Shown here in pieces: positions 26,786-37,500 of a stretch of 64,000 nt of DNA. Within the stretch, counting starts at the first letter, position 1. Every line of letters starts with the position of its first letter. The notes under the pieces were generated by a model. It saw only the letters and a program-made list of their open reading frames with translations. It was not told where the DNA came from and ran no database searches. The stretch comes from DASREM01 sp035652095 (GTDB taxonomy: Bacteria > Acidobacteriota > Terriglobia > Terriglobales > Acidobacteriaceae), in the NCBI GenBank assembly GCA_035652095.1, contig DASREM010000003.1:62001-126000 (forward strand), written 5' to 3'. Made by a program: the position numbers and the translations under genes.

Positions 26786-29038
26786 ATGGAAAATACACTC
26801 GCCTCGTCCTCAGGTACCGTTGCCCCCGAAATCAAGGATAAGAACGCCTCCACTGAATCCAAGTGCCCGGTAGCGCACGGCGCTCGCAAGTCTCAGCGGA
26901 ACGCCGATTGGTGGCCGAACCAGCTGAACCTGAACGTCCTGCACCAGCACTCTCCGCTGTCCGATCCCATGGGCAAGGAATTCAATTACGCCAAAGAATT
27001 TGAGAGCCTCGACCTGAATGCCGTGGTCAAAGACCTGCATGCCTTGATGACCGACTCGCAACCTTGGTGGCCGGCCGACTTTGGACACTATGGGCCATTC
27101 TTTATTCGTATGGCGTGGCACAGCGCCGGCACTTACCGCATCGGCGATGGCCGGGGCGGGGCCGGGTCAGGGCAACAGCGTTTCGCTCCGCTCAACAGCT
27201 GGCCCGACAACGTGAACCTCGACAAGGCGCGCCGCTTGTTGTGGCCGATCAAACAGAAGTATGGCCGGAAAATCTCATGGGCCGACCTCATGATTCTGGC
27301 CGGCAACGTCGCCCTGGAATCCATGGGCTTCAAGACCTTCGGCTTCGGCGGCGGACGTGCCGATGTATGGGAACCCGAAGAGGATATCTACTGGGGGCCC
27401 GAGGGCAAGTGGCTCGAAGACGAGCGTTACAGCGGCGATCGTGATCTTCAGAATCCGCTCGCGGCCGTGCAAATGGGCCTGATCTACGTGAACCCGGAAG
27501 GCCCAAACGGAAAGCCCGATCCGCTTGCCGCCGCGCGGGACATCCGTGAAACCTTCGCTCGCATGGCAATGAACGACGAGGAGACAGTTGCCCTGATTGC
27601 CGGCGGTCACACTTTCGGCAAAACTCACGGCGCCGCCGTTCCCGCTCAATACGTCGGTCCCGAACCCGAGGGCGCCGCGATCGAGGATCAGGGTTTCGGT
27701 TGGAAGAATAAATTTGGCAAAGGATTCGGAGCCGACACCATCGGCAGCGGCCTGGAAGTCACTTGGACCACCACGCCTACGAAGTGGAGCAACAACTTCT
27801 TCACCAACCTGTTCAGCTACGAATGGGAACTCACCAAGAGTCCTGCGGGTGCGCACCAGTGGACCCCGAAAAATGGGGCAGGCAATGGCACGGTGCCGGA
27901 TGCGCACGATCCCTCCAGGCGCCACGCGCCATCCATGCTGACCACGGACCTCGCTCTCCGGTTCGACCCCGCTTATGAAAAAATTTCCCGCCGCTTCTAC
28001 GAGCACCCGGAACAGTTTGCTGATGCGTTCGCGCGCGCGTGGTTCAAGCTGACCCACCGCGACATGGGGCCCCTCCCGCGGTACCTTGGCCCGCTGGTTC
28101 CGAAGGAACCGCTGTTGTGGCAAGACCCGGTCCCACCCGTGGATCACATATTGATCGGCGAGCAGGACATCGCCGCTCTGAAAACCAAGATCCTCAAATC
28201 CGGACTGTCGATCTCACAACTGGTAACGACTGCGTGGGCAGCGGCAGCGTCGTTCCGCGGCTCCGACAAGCGTGGTGGCGCGAACGGGGCGCGCATCCGC
28301 CTGGCACCGCAAAAAGATTGGGAAGTAAACCAATCTCCCGGACTGACGAAGGTTCTACAGACGCTGGAGACGATCCAGAAGGAGTTCAACAGCGCCCAGT
28401 CGAACGGGAGCAAAGGGAAGAAAGTCTCGCTCGCTGATTTGATCGTTCTCGGCGGCTGCGCAGCCGTTGAGGAGGCTGCCAAAAAGGCCGGGCACGACGT
28501 GAAGATCCCCTTCTCGCCGGGCCGCACCGATGCTTCTCAGGAACAGACTGACGTCCAATCATTCTCGGTGATGGAGCCGGTCGCGGACGGGTTCCGTAAC
28601 TATCTCCGGCCCGGACAGACTCTATCGGCCGAGGAATTGCTGGTGGATCGGGCGCAATTGCTAACCCTGACAGCCCCTGAGATGACCGTACTGATTGGCG
28701 GCATGCGCGCTCTGAATGCGAACTTTGGCCAGACCAGGCACGGCGTTTTTACGGACCGCCCTGAAACGCTGACCAATGATTTCTTCGTCAACCTGCTTGA
28801 CATGAATACGAAATGGCAGCCCTCTCCCGCATCGGAAGGCGTATATGAAGGACGCGACCGGGCGACGGACAAACTCAAGTGGACCGCTACCCGCGTCGAT
28901 CTCGTCTTCGGTTCGAACTCCCAGTTGCGGGCGCTCGCAGAAGTCTACGCGTGCAACGACGCCAAGCAGGCTTTTGTGAAGGACTTCGCCGCTGCGTGGA
29001 ACAAGGTCATGAATCTCGATCGCTACGACCTTGCCTGA
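26786..29038 (+). CDS. katG: Catalase-peroxidase
   Basis: The protein has 750 residues, full length for the family, with both the catalytic N-terminal and the degenerate C-terminal peroxidase domains. The distal haem triad R108-W111-H112 lies in FFIRMAWHSAGT, the proximal haem ligand is H275 in IAGGHTFGKTHG, and the Trp-Tyr-Met crosslink is W111-Y234-M260. It destroys hydrogen peroxide by catalase and peroxidase chemistry. An AAGGAAG ribosome site stands ahead of the ATG. No separate promoter or operator is visible in the 39-base gap, so it is likely co-transcribed with perR. Confidence 0.98.
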   Translation: MENTLASSSGTVAPEIKDKNASTESKCPVAHGARKSQRNADWWPNQLNLNVLHQHSPLSDPMGKEFNYAKEFESLDLNAVVKDLHALMTDSQPWWPADFGHYGPFFIRMAWHSAGTYRIGDGRGGAGSGQQRFAPLNSWPDNVNLDKARRLLWPIKQKYGRKISWADLMILAGNVALESMGFKTFGFGGGRADVWEPEEDIYWGPEGKWLEDERYSGDRDLQNPLAAVQMGLIYVNPEGPNGKPDPLAAARDIRETFARMAMNDEETVALIAGGHTFGKTHGAAVPAQYVGPEPEGAAIEDQGFGWKNKFGKGFGADTIGSGLEVTWTTTPTKWSNNFFTNLFSYEWELTKSPAGAHQWTPKNGAGNGTVPDAHDPSRRHAPSMLTTDLALRFDPAYEKISRRFYEHPEQFADAFARAWFKLTHRDMGPLPRYLGPLVPKEPLLWQDPVPPVDHILIGEQDIAALKTKILKSGLSISQLVTTAWAAAASFRGSDKRGGANGARIRLAPQKDWEVNQSPGLTKVLQTLETIQKEFNSAQSNGSKGKKVSLADLIVLGGCAAVEEAAKKAGHDVKIPFSPGRTDASQEQTDVQSFSVMEPVADGFRNYLRPGQTLSAEELLVDRAQLLTLTAPEMTVLIGGMRALNANFGQTRHGVFTDRPETLTNDFFVNLLDMNTKWQPSPASEGVYEGRDRATDKLKWTATRVDLVFGSNSQLRALAEVYACNDAKQAFVKDFAAAWNKVMNLDRYDLA

Positions 29039-29184
29039 GGTCGGCACCGAAGAAGCTGACGACTTGCTGTTGTCGCTGTCGCTGTCGCTTGGGTGGGGAC
29101 CGGAGAGGTTGCGTTTTACGGTTTCGGTTGCGGGCGTGAACCCGCAGCCAAATCCTGAGCATAGTGAAGGACTCGACTCAAGCG

Positions 29185-30057
29185 ATGGCGGAGCACAAAC
29201 CAGGATTAGGCCGGATTGCTGTTCATCCCAGGCAACACGCGCTCTCTTCCATCCTCCAACACGTTCGTGCACGCCATCCTCACGCCTGCAAATTCTTAGC
29301 CCGGCGTTTTGCACCCGGTGAGTATTTGGGCCTGCATCTGACGCTGGGCCTCACCATCAGCATCGGGGCACTGTGGCTGTTCGTCGCACTTACCGAAGAC
29401 GTTCTTAACCACACTGCGCTCACAGGTTTCGATGTCACGGTCCTGGAATGGCTTCATTCGAACAGCACCGAAATCGGAATGCGGATTTTTGAAGCAATCA
29501 CCTTCCTCGGTTCCCCGCTCGTCCTTAGCATTTTGGGAATAGGGCTAGCCGTCTACTTTATCCGGCGGCATGCCTGGATCTTTCTTACGAGTTGGATGGC
29601 GGCGCTCATCGGGGCGGGGGTTCTGGACTGCTTTCTGAAAGCTGCGGTGCAGCGGCCGCGCCCAGCGTACGCGGTCGCTATTCTGCAGGGCCATAGCTTC
29701 AGCTTCCCCAGTGGACATGCACTCGCATCGCTGATGGCTTATGGGATGACTGCATACCTGGTCATCTCCCTTCGAATAAGGAAAGCCTCATCGCGCATTA
29801 CAGTGATCTGTCTGGCGACGATTTTGATCCTCGCTATCGGAGTGAGCCGGCTTTACCTGGGCGTGCATTACTTCACGGACATCGTGGCGGGCTATGCAGC
29901 GGGCGCTGTGTGGTTGTCAACTTGCGTCACCGCGGCGGAGGTCGCCCGTCGCCAGCCTGCACCACAAAATTCAGGGCCATGCGATCACCTGCCGGGGGGT
30001 GAACTCGGGCCAGGAGAGAGGCATGGAGGAGAACCATCCCGCCTGCTCCTGGATTGA
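29185..30057 (+). CDS. PAP2-superfamily phosphatase with abnormal C-terminal tail
   Basis: The membrane protein has about 290 residues. The three PAP2 motifs are present: KAAVQRPRP, then FPSGHALAS, then SRLYLGVHYFTDIVAG with the catalytic His. Family members hydrolyse lipid phosphates or undecaprenyl pyrophosphate on the outer face of the membrane. Six hydrophobic helices surround the motifs. After VTAAEVARRQP the last 35 or so residues are Gly/Pro/Arg-rich, unlike a PAP2 end, and lead to a TGA behind which the same frame stays open into the next gene. ATG 29185 is chosen; a GTG at 29164 is possible. Confidence 0.88.
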   Translation: MAEHKPGLGRIAVHPRQHALSSILQHVRARHPHACKFLARRFAPGEYLGLHLTLGLTISIGALWLFVALTEDVLNHTALTGFDVTVLEWLHSNSTEIGMRIFEAITFLGSPLVLSILGIGLAVYFIRRHAWIFLTSWMAALIGAGVLDCFLKAAVQRPRPAYAVAILQGHSFSFPSGHALASLMAYGMTAYLVISLRIRKASSRITVICLATILILAIGVSRLYLGVHYFTDIVAGYAAGAVWLSTCVTAAEVARRQPAPQNSGPCDHLPGGELGPGERHGGEPSRLLLD

Positions 30058-33000
30058 ACAACCAGCGGCCCCGCAGGGGGCAGGCTCCAGCCAAGTAAAG
30101 GCGTTGTCGCGATTGATCCAAGCTCCGCGGGAAATTCCAAAGCGACGGTATACGTAGCTTGGAGACGGTTCGCAGCTAGCGGACAACCTGACGCGATTTT
30201 AATCTCGAAATCCACCGACGGTGGGAGTACGTGGTCGAAGGCGGCGACGGCAATCTCTTTCCCATCGAGTTGCGCAACCGCTCCCACGGGAACGGGTTGT
30301 GCATTCGACCAGGGCAGTACCGGCACGGCAATGCGAACCAATGCCTACCCCGCGCTCACCGTGGACGACACCGGCCGCGTTTATATCGCTGTCTCGCAAA
30401 GGCAGGCGAGTGGCAGCGCCCGTATCGTGATGACCGTCTCGTCAGATGGCGTGAACTGGCCCAACGCGCCTGTACCCGTGGATAACGGATCCGTTTACAA
30501 CGATGATGGAACTCCGTTTTTGAATATTTCAGGACTCGGACACCAGGTAATGCCAGCCTTGAACTATTCAGCCGGCTTGATCACGCTGGTTTACTACGAC
30601 CTTCGGCTCGACCACACCATCGGTGTCTTTGTCCCCGGCGGCGATGTGAACGGCTATACCGAAACGCGCGAACCGGAAGGCGAGTTGACCTCCAATCTTT
30701 CCTCTCCTCAGGTGTTCAATACAGCAATTGACGATGCGCCTCTGACGATTCGCCGGCACACCATCGACGTGGAGGGGGCTCAGGCAAGCGAACAGCTGCC
30801 AGGAATACTCGTCACCCCCACTTTCAACCCGTTTCGAATTTCGAAGTATTCATACGGCATTAATCCTTACGGCTCAAGCGGCGAGGCAGAGCAGTTGCAG
30901 GTCAATGCGCCGAACCTGCCAATGTTCGTCCAGGGCACGACTCCATTCATGGGCGATTACATTGACATCGCGCCCGCACCCGCCTTCGTGTACCAGGGCG
31001 GGAAATGGGCCTTCAATACCAGCAGTGCCAATCCGCAGTATGTCTTTACTACCTGGACGGACAACCGTAACGTCGTCCCGCCCCCGGATAACAATTGGAC
31101 CAAGTTCACCCCGGTGTATTCGGCTTCCAATCCACAGGGACAAACCAACGTAAGCAAATTCGATCCGACCCAGACCGTACAGGCCTGCAACAACGCGTAT
31201 TCCGGTACGCGAAACCAGGATATCTACTCGTCGCGAGTTGACCCTGGCTTGGTGGTGAGTTCACCGGGAAATACGAAGACACTCGGGTATGTCCCGGGCA
31301 GCAGCACCACGTTGCTGGTCCGCGCATTTCCTTTGGCGGTTCGGAACAACACAGCCATGCCGCGCTCTTTCAGGCTTGTCATTGCGAACCAACCCGCGCT
31401 GGCAAACGGCAGCCTCGATCCGCTGGGTAGCGCCTCCTTCCAGCAGGGAGGCGCAGTTCTGACAACGCTTGATGTCAGCATTCCCTCGTTCTCCAACATC
31501 GCGCGTTCCGTGTTCGTACAGTCCACGAATCCGACAGCCAGTGTGATGGTGACCGCCGCCGAAATTACCCAGCCCGGTGGTAGTCTCACAGGCAGCAATC
31601 TATACGGCTCGGTGACATTTAATCCGGATCCGAGCGCGCCGCAAATCATCAATCCTGATCCGCTTTTGGCAGGGCAGAATCCATCGATCCTCAATGCCGA
31701 AGTGTACTATCCTGCAATTCAGCCAGCGTTTATCACTAATCCCGTCACCAATTCACTCATTCTGAATCCAGCCATCCAGAATCCCGCGATCCAGAACCCG
31801 GCGATTCAAAACCAGAACTACACTGCGGCCGTGAATCCAGCCATACAAAATCCTGCGATTCAGAATCCCGCGATCCAGAACCCGGCGATTCAGAACCCCG
31901 CGATCCAGAACACAACCCTGAGTGATGCGGTCTATCCAGTTACGAATACCGGAAATACCGCCGCGACGTATGCCGTGAAACTGTTCGGATCGAATCCGAA
32001 CAACGCGACATTGCAATTGATTTTGGCCAAGCAATACGTGACCAACACCCAAGACTCTCAAACCGGATGCCAACTGTCTCAGCAGGGTGACTACAACGTG
32101 TTCGCCAATATTGCGAATCCGGTATTCACTCCGGCGGCGACGCTTGGCGATCCCGATATTTCCGATCCGAATCTCACTAATGCAACGCTGTACCTCGCAC
32201 CCGGCGAAACCGGGGAAATCATCATCCGCGGAAATCTTTCTCCCACGGATATGCAGAGCTTGATCTCCAACGCATCCCCGGTGGTCGTTGCCCACGCGGC
32301 GAATAACGGTATCAATCCTGCCACATTGACGGTCTTGACCAAGTCCCTGGCCGACGGCTTCATCGCGTCCAATTACAGCCAGTCGGTGGCGATTTTGGGT
32401 GGCGTGGGCACGATTACATGGAGCATAACCGCCGGCTCGCTTGCTCCGGGATTGGGTATCGACCCCGCCACAGGAGCAATCACGGGCATCCCCAGTTCCA
32501 CCGGTGACTACAGCTTCACGGTGCAGGTAGTCGATTCCGCGCCTGGTCTACCGAGCATGGTGACCCAGGCGCTCACGATCCACATTGGGACCCAAATTAC
32601 TCTCAGTTCCACAGTGCTGCCGGACGCCATCATTGGGTCGCCTTATTCGGCCTCTATCCCGGCAAGTGGGGGCACGGGCGCTCTCACGTTTGCACTTGCC
32701 GGCGGTTCTTTACCCGTCGGCTTGTCTTTGGATCCTTCGGGATTCATCAGTGGGAACGCCACGACGGCGAACCCTCCCGGAGCCTCGTTCAGTCCGCAAA
32801 TTACGATTCAGGACTCCGGCAACCCACCGCAAACCATCACCAGTACATTGACCTTGCACTCACTGTCTCAACTGGTGGCCGGAACCGGCGCAACCACAGT
32901 CCTGCCGAATGCCATTGCCGGACAACCCTATTCCGCAACTCTGACCGCAACTGGTGGCGCCGGCAGCTATAGCTGGTCGGTTACTTCAGGCGTGCTTCCG

Positions 33001-34527
33001 GCCAACCTGAATCTCAACAGCACTACCGGAGTCATCAGCGGCGTCGCAAACGTTGCCGGGACCTCCAATTTCACTGCGACGGTTCAGGATCAGAGCAATC
33101 CGGCCCAGAGCGCGAGCACAAGCATCAGCCTCACCGTTGCGCCTCTACTCGTAATCAATATCGGTTCAGGAAGCTTGCCGGACGGAATCGTGGGCACGCC
33201 ATACACTGCGTCCTTGAGCGCCACCGGCGGCACAGGAACTCTGACTTGGGCCATTGCCAACGGTTCGTCTCTGCCCGCTGGACTCATTTTGAGTGCCACA
33301 GGTCAAATCACGGGAACTCCAACCGCAGCCAACCCGATGGGAGTCAGCACCAACATCACCGCAACCGATTCAGGTCAGCCGCCCCAACTCGCAAACGCAA
33401 CCATCACCATCAGAATTGGAACGCAGCTCGCGATCACCACGGCTGCGGCTCTTCCGGACGCGGTGACGGGAGTACCGTACTCCCAAACCTTGGCCAGCAC
33501 TGGCGGGATCGGCACGGTTACCTGGAGCGCCAGTGGAGTTCCTCAGGGACTCTCATTGAGCGCAGCTGGAGTGCTCAGTGGTACGCCTACGACGGCAGCC
33601 ACCACCAGCTTCACGGTAACAGCTTCGGATTCTAGTTCGCCCAAGCAAAGTGTTTCGAGCATAATCAGCTTGCGAGTTGCAAGCCCGTTGATTGTTACAA
33701 CGGCCTCACTGCCCGATGGAATCGTGGGCAGCTCTTACTCGCAGGCACTGTCCGCTACCGGCGGAACCGGAGCCTACTCATGGTCCGCAGCCGGTTCCCT
33801 TCCAAATGGGCTGTCATTGGGTTCCGCGGGCGTGATCAGCGGCATTCCGGCTACAGCGACGGGTGGCACATCATTCACTGTCACCGTCACTGATTCCGGC
33901 TCTCCAGCGCAGTCGAGCAGCCGTTCGCTCAGCATCAGAATCGGAGCAAAACTTGCGATCACGACCACCTCACTCGCCTCCGCCAGCTACGGCACTTCTT
34001 ACAGCCAGAGCCTTGCAGCAACCGGCGGATTGGGAGCATACAGCTGGTCGTTGTCGGCCGGCTCTTTACCGGCCGGGATAACGCTCAGTACATCCGGCGT
34101 TCTTAGCGGGACGCCAACTGCTTCCGGCGCCTTTCCCTTCACGGCAAAAGTGACAGACAGCGGGTCGCCGCAGCAGAGCGCGACCATGTCGTTCACACTC
34201 ACTGTGAGTGCTGCCTACAATGTCGTCTTTTCAGTTCAACCCAGCAACAGTTCGCCAGGTGCTCAAATCACTCCGGCAGTCAAGGTGGTGGTCACCGACT
34301 CGAAAGGTCGGACCGTGAGAGGCGCGATCTGTGTAGCTACTCTCGCCGTGAACCCAACAGGAGCTGTGCTCAGTGGGACGACTACCGCGACGACAGGGAA
34401 TAATGGAGTCGCGGTGTTTGCCAGCCAATCCATCAGCCTTTCGGGGAGTGGCTACCAGATGCTGGTGACGGTCACGAGCCCGGCTGGCGGCGGCTCGGTA
34501 CTGTCGGTGCCGTTCAATATCAACTGA
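30058..34527 (+). CDS. Giant extracellular protein: sialidase-like N-part, NPAIQ block, seven putative Ig domains; 5' end missing
   Basis: The first ATG is at 30331 (1,398 residues), but the same frame is open back to 30058 and these 91 codons look coding (for example ATVYVAWRRFAASG and ILISKSTDGGSTWS, a BNR/Asp-box motif). They hold no ATG, GTG or TTG, and no signal peptide is seen, so the natural start is lost or lies across the TGA in the PAP2 gene. Order: sialidase-like region, a beta-sandwich region, eight NPAIQ pentapeptides (31765-31908), then seven tandem He_PIG-like domains of about 85 residues, each with an LPDGIVG, YS.SL.ATGG or SGTPT-type signature, and a final invasin-like domain. 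A surface adhesion role is likely but not shown. Confidence 0.75.
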   Translation, partial: TTSGPAGGRLQPSKGVVAIDPSSAGNSKATVYVAWRRFAASGQPDAILISKSTDGGSTWSKAATAISFPSSCATAPTGTGCAFDQGSTGTAMRTNAYPALTVDDTGRVYIAVSQRQASGSARIVMTVSSDGVNWPNAPVPVDNGSVYNDDGTPFLNISGLGHQVMPALNYSAGLITLVYYDLRLDHTIGVFVPGGDVNGYTETREPEGELTSNLSSPQVFNTAIDDAPLTIRRHTIDVEGAQASEQLPGILVTPTFNPFRISKYSYGINPYGSSGEAEQLQVNAPNLPMFVQGTTPFMGDYIDIAPAPAFVYQGGKWAFNTSSANPQYVFTTWTDNRNVVPPPDNNWTKFTPVYSASNPQGQTNVSKFDPTQTVQACNNAYSGTRNQDIYSSRVDPGLVVSSPGNTKTLGYVPGSSTTLLVRAFPLAVRNNTAMPRSFRLVIANQPALANGSLDPLGSASFQQGGAVLTTLDVSIPSFSNIARSVFVQSTNPTASVMVTAAEITQPGGSLTGSNLYGSVTFNPDPSAPQIINPDPLLAGQNPSILNAEVYYPAIQPAFITNPVTNSLILNPAIQNPAIQNPAIQNQNYTAAVNPAIQNPAIQNPAIQNPAIQNPAIQNTTLSDAVYPVTNTGNTAATYAVKLFGSNPNNATLQLILAKQYVTNTQDSQTGCQLSQQGDYNVFANIANPVFTPAATLGDPDISDPNLTNATLYLAPGETGEIIIRGNLSPTDMQSLISNASPVVVAHAANNGINPATLTVLTKSLADGFIASNYSQSVAILGGVGTITWSITAGSLAPGLGIDPATGAITGIPSSTGDYSFTVQVVDSAPGLPSMVTQALTIHIGTQITLSSTVLPDAIIGSPYSASIPASGGTGALTFALAGGSLPVGLSLDPSGFISGNATTANPPGASFSPQITIQDSGNPPQTITSTLTLHSLSQLVAGTGATTVLPNAIAGQPYSATLTATGGAGSYSWSVTSGVLPANLNLNSTTGVISGVANVAGTSNFTATVQDQSNPAQSASTSISLTVAPLLVINIGSGSLPDGIVGTPYTASLSATGGTGTLTWAIANGSSLPAGLILSATGQITGTPTAANPMGVSTNITATDSGQPPQLANATITIRIGTQLAITTAAALPDAVTGVPYSQTLASTGGIGTVTWSASGVPQGLSLSAAGVLSGTPTTAATTSFTVTASDSSSPKQSVSSIISLRVASPLIVTTASLPDGIVGSSYSQALSATGGTGAYSWSAAGSLPNGLSLGSAGVISGIPATATGGTSFTVTVTDSGSPAQSSSRSLSIRIGAKLAITTTSLASASYGTSYSQSLAATGGLGAYSWSLSAGSLPAGITLSTSGVLSGTPTASGAFPFTAKVTDSGSPQQSATMSFTLTVSAAYNVVFSVQPSNSSPGAQITPAVKVVVTDSKGRTVRGAICVATLAVNPTGAVLSGTTTATTGNNGVAVFASQSISLSGSGYQMLVTVTSPAGGGSVLSVPFNIN
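31765..31908 (+). repeat. Eight-copy NPAIQ pentapeptide (15-base) coding repeat
   Basis: Three NPAIQ units, an eight-residue spacer (NQNYTAAV) and five more NPAIQ units follow each other without a break in frame. Codons vary at third positions (AATCCAGCCATCCAG against AACCCGGCGATTCAG), so the peptide is held by selection or old expansion and not by recent slippage alone. A related PAIQPA lies just upstream. It connects the beta-sandwich region to the Ig-like array. Confidence 0.9.
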
Positions 34528-34528
34528 A

Positions 34529-37500
34529 TTATCGGGCAGTGAGGTGTTTGCGGGCATCGGCCAGTAATGGACCGGTGCCTTCTTTTTGTATGTCTACGAA
34601 TGTGCGGTAGGAGTCGGTCGCCGCAGGACTCTTTAGGCCGTCCTGAGCGCGCGCCAGGTAGTAATACGTGGGCGGGAAAATCCGGAACGTTGGTACGTCG
34701 TCAAGATAGATTGCGACAGCTTCGCCGCGGCGCTTCAGGCAGTTCTCAAATTCCGCGTCGGCTTCCGGCCATGCATTCACCGCTAGGTAAGCTCGACCGA
34801 GTCCCAGATGTCCCAGCCACGTGTCGGAATTCTGCCCCGCTTGCTTGAACAATGCGATCGCTTTCTTTGGGTCCCGTTGATTCAGAGCGATCTCCGCATC
34901 CAGCAACTTGCCGTAAAGCTGGGGTTCTGGTTCCACTTGTGCTGCGAGTTGGGTCACGATCGATGCAGCCTTCGGTTCTTGTCCTGCCTGCATGTAGATC
35001 ACGCCGGCGGCGTGCAGTACATAATCGCTCTTATCGGCTGCGACCGCCTGGTCAGCGGCACTGACGGCCTGCGAGTTTCGGCCAGTCAGCAAATGCGCTT
35101 GCGCCAGCGCGACCATTTTCGTTGCAGCAGCCGGGCCGTCCTTGCTGGCGGTGTCGGCTTTAATGCCCTCGTCCAACAATTGGATGGCCTCGTCCGCGCG
35201 GCCCTGGTAAAGCGCCAGATCGGCGAGTCCCATTTTCGCCATCGAACTTCCACGAGGGCTGAGGGCCCCCAGTTTTTGATAGGTCTGCCGCGCTTCCTCA
35301 ACTTCGCCTTGACCCAACTGAGCCATGGCCAGCGCCGCGTATGCGTTCGCATAAGAGGGATTCTGCTGCAGAACGGTGCTCGCTTCTTTTTCCCCCGTGG
35401 CAAAGTCGCCCGCGTAAATCGCATATAGAGCGAGGTTGTTGCGTTGCAGCAGGAACTTAGGGAAGGCTTCAACCGCTTTGCGCCCTTCCTGGACTGCCTT
35501 TGGCATGTCTCGCAAATAAAAATATGCGAGGGCCATGTTGCTGTAGCCGGCTAGGTCAGCCGGATACTGCTTCACTAATGTGCTGTATTCCTGAATTGCC
35601 TCGCGAGGTTCGCGCTCGAGAAGGAAGTACCCTCCGCGAGTGCGATACTTTTCACGCTCGCTCATCCGGTCTATGCGGGACATCGCAAGCTGGTAGTACT
35701 TTTCCGCGTCGGGACGCCGCCCCATGTTCGCGTTCACCGTGGCCAATCCGGCATAGGCGCGCCCCATATTAGGATCGAGATCAATTGCTTTCTGATAGTG
35801 CTCGACGGATCCTTCCCACGTCCCCATGGACTGCAATTCCTGCGCAATCGCGTACTCGTGCGCCGCCTCGAGCGAACTGGACGTGTAGGTCTCTATTTGC
35901 GCAGTCTGCCCCGATTCCGAAGTGACATCACCAAGGGCTTTGCGGGTCCGGATCGCAAGCTTGCCGACGGAGCGCAGAACATCATCCTTGCCGGCCGCAT
36001 CGACATAGTCCGACGCGATTACTTTCCCCGAGCTTACTTCGATCACATCGGAATTGATGCGGTAGCCTTCGCCCCTTGGAGCGATACTTCCGCCGATCAC
36101 AATGCCCACACCTTCGCGTGCCGCCACGAGTCTCGCGAGTTCGTCATCCACGGTCGTCGTTCCTGGACGCAGTTGCGATCCTATTCGATGAGCTTGTCCC
36201 CTGCCGTATGTATTGATGAAGGGCGCGCCTTCGAGGGTCAGGCTGAATGCAGGTTCAAGCGTCCCATCGAAAACCGAATCTCCGGTCGTGTTCTTGAAAT
36301 CCGCAATCAGCACCGACACAGGCGGATGCTGCACTTCTGCGGTGGGAGCTCCGTGAGAGAAATACCAGGTTGCGCCGATCACCGCGCAGACCGCAAGCGC
36401 CGCAAGCGCGACTCGCGTCCACGGCAACCTTCGCCAGCGCGCAACGGTGAGACCTACCGACGAGACGGAAGGCCGCTTGTTTCCGAGCCACGCCTCGAGG
36501 TCAGCCTGGAGTGCTTGTACCGATTCGTACCGTAGCTTCAGGTCGCGTTCCAGGCATTTACTGACAAGGTTGCTGAGCGTTCGCGGCACGTCACGGTCCA
36601 GATCGGAAACCGCCGCTGCCCTTTCGCGCGTTCGTCTCACCAGGCTTGCGACTGCAGTCTCGGCCGAGAAGGGCAACTTCCCGCTGAGCAGCTCGTAAAA
36701 AATCAGGCCGAGCGTGAAAATGTCGGAGCGCTCGTCGAGGGTTGTGCCCAACGCCTGCTCCGGAGACATGTACTCCATGGTGCCGACCAATGCACCGGTC
36801 TGTGTCATGCCTTCCAATTCAAGCGAGCGTGCAAGTCCGAAATCCATGACCAGCACGCGACCCTGCTGGTCAATCATGATGTTCTGCGGCTTGAGGTCGC
36901 GATGGAGAATGCCCTCGCTGTGAGCCGCATCCAGCGCACGACAGACCTGGATCATGATGCCGACAGCTTCGGTGGGCGGGAGCTTGCCGCGCTTTTTTAT
37001 GATTCCGCGCAAATCCTCGCCCTCGACAAACTCCATGGTGATGAACTTCAGACCGCCGTCTTCGCCAAGATCGAAGATGCGGATTACATTTTTGTGAGTC
37101 ACCTGGCGGGCCAGGATCAGTTCTTGCTTGAAGCGCTGAATGATGCTGGGATTGTTCGCCATCTCAGGGCGGATGGTCTTCAGGGCCACGACCCGATTCA
37201 GTTCACGGTCCTGCGCTTTGTAAACCGCACCCATGCCGCCTTCTCCGAGCAGTGCCAAAACCTCGTAGCGCTGACCGATAACCGTTCCCGGCTGCAGTAC
37301 CGGCTGGGTTTGTTGGAACTCAGAAGAGGGTGTCTTCCGCGGCGAAAAGCCTTCTACCATCGTGGGTGCGTCGGAACTGGATCCTGGGGAAACGTCGAGG
37401 ATCGTGGGTGAATCAGAATCGGAGCGCGCGGCAACCGCGTAACCTCCCGGAGGCGACTCGGGGGCGTGTTTTTCCGCAGTCCTGTCCTCGGGCCGTCCAC

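Noticed and set aside
27275..28147. Minus-strand 290-codon frame inside katG
   Set aside because: Antisense of a fully conserved katG; no domain or ribosome site.
29971..30186. Minus-strand frame opposite the PAP2/Ig-protein junction
   Set aside because: It has some protein-like look but no start signal, no family, and the plus strand is coding-like on its right side.
31765..31908. Short repeated DNA that could suggest a CRISPR array
   Set aside because: The units are 15 bases, follow each other without spacers and stay in one reading frame as NPAIQ; no cas gene is near.
34525..34531. Possible terminator between the converging Ig-protein and kinase genes
   Set aside because: The two stops are one base apart and no hairpin with a T-run is visible.
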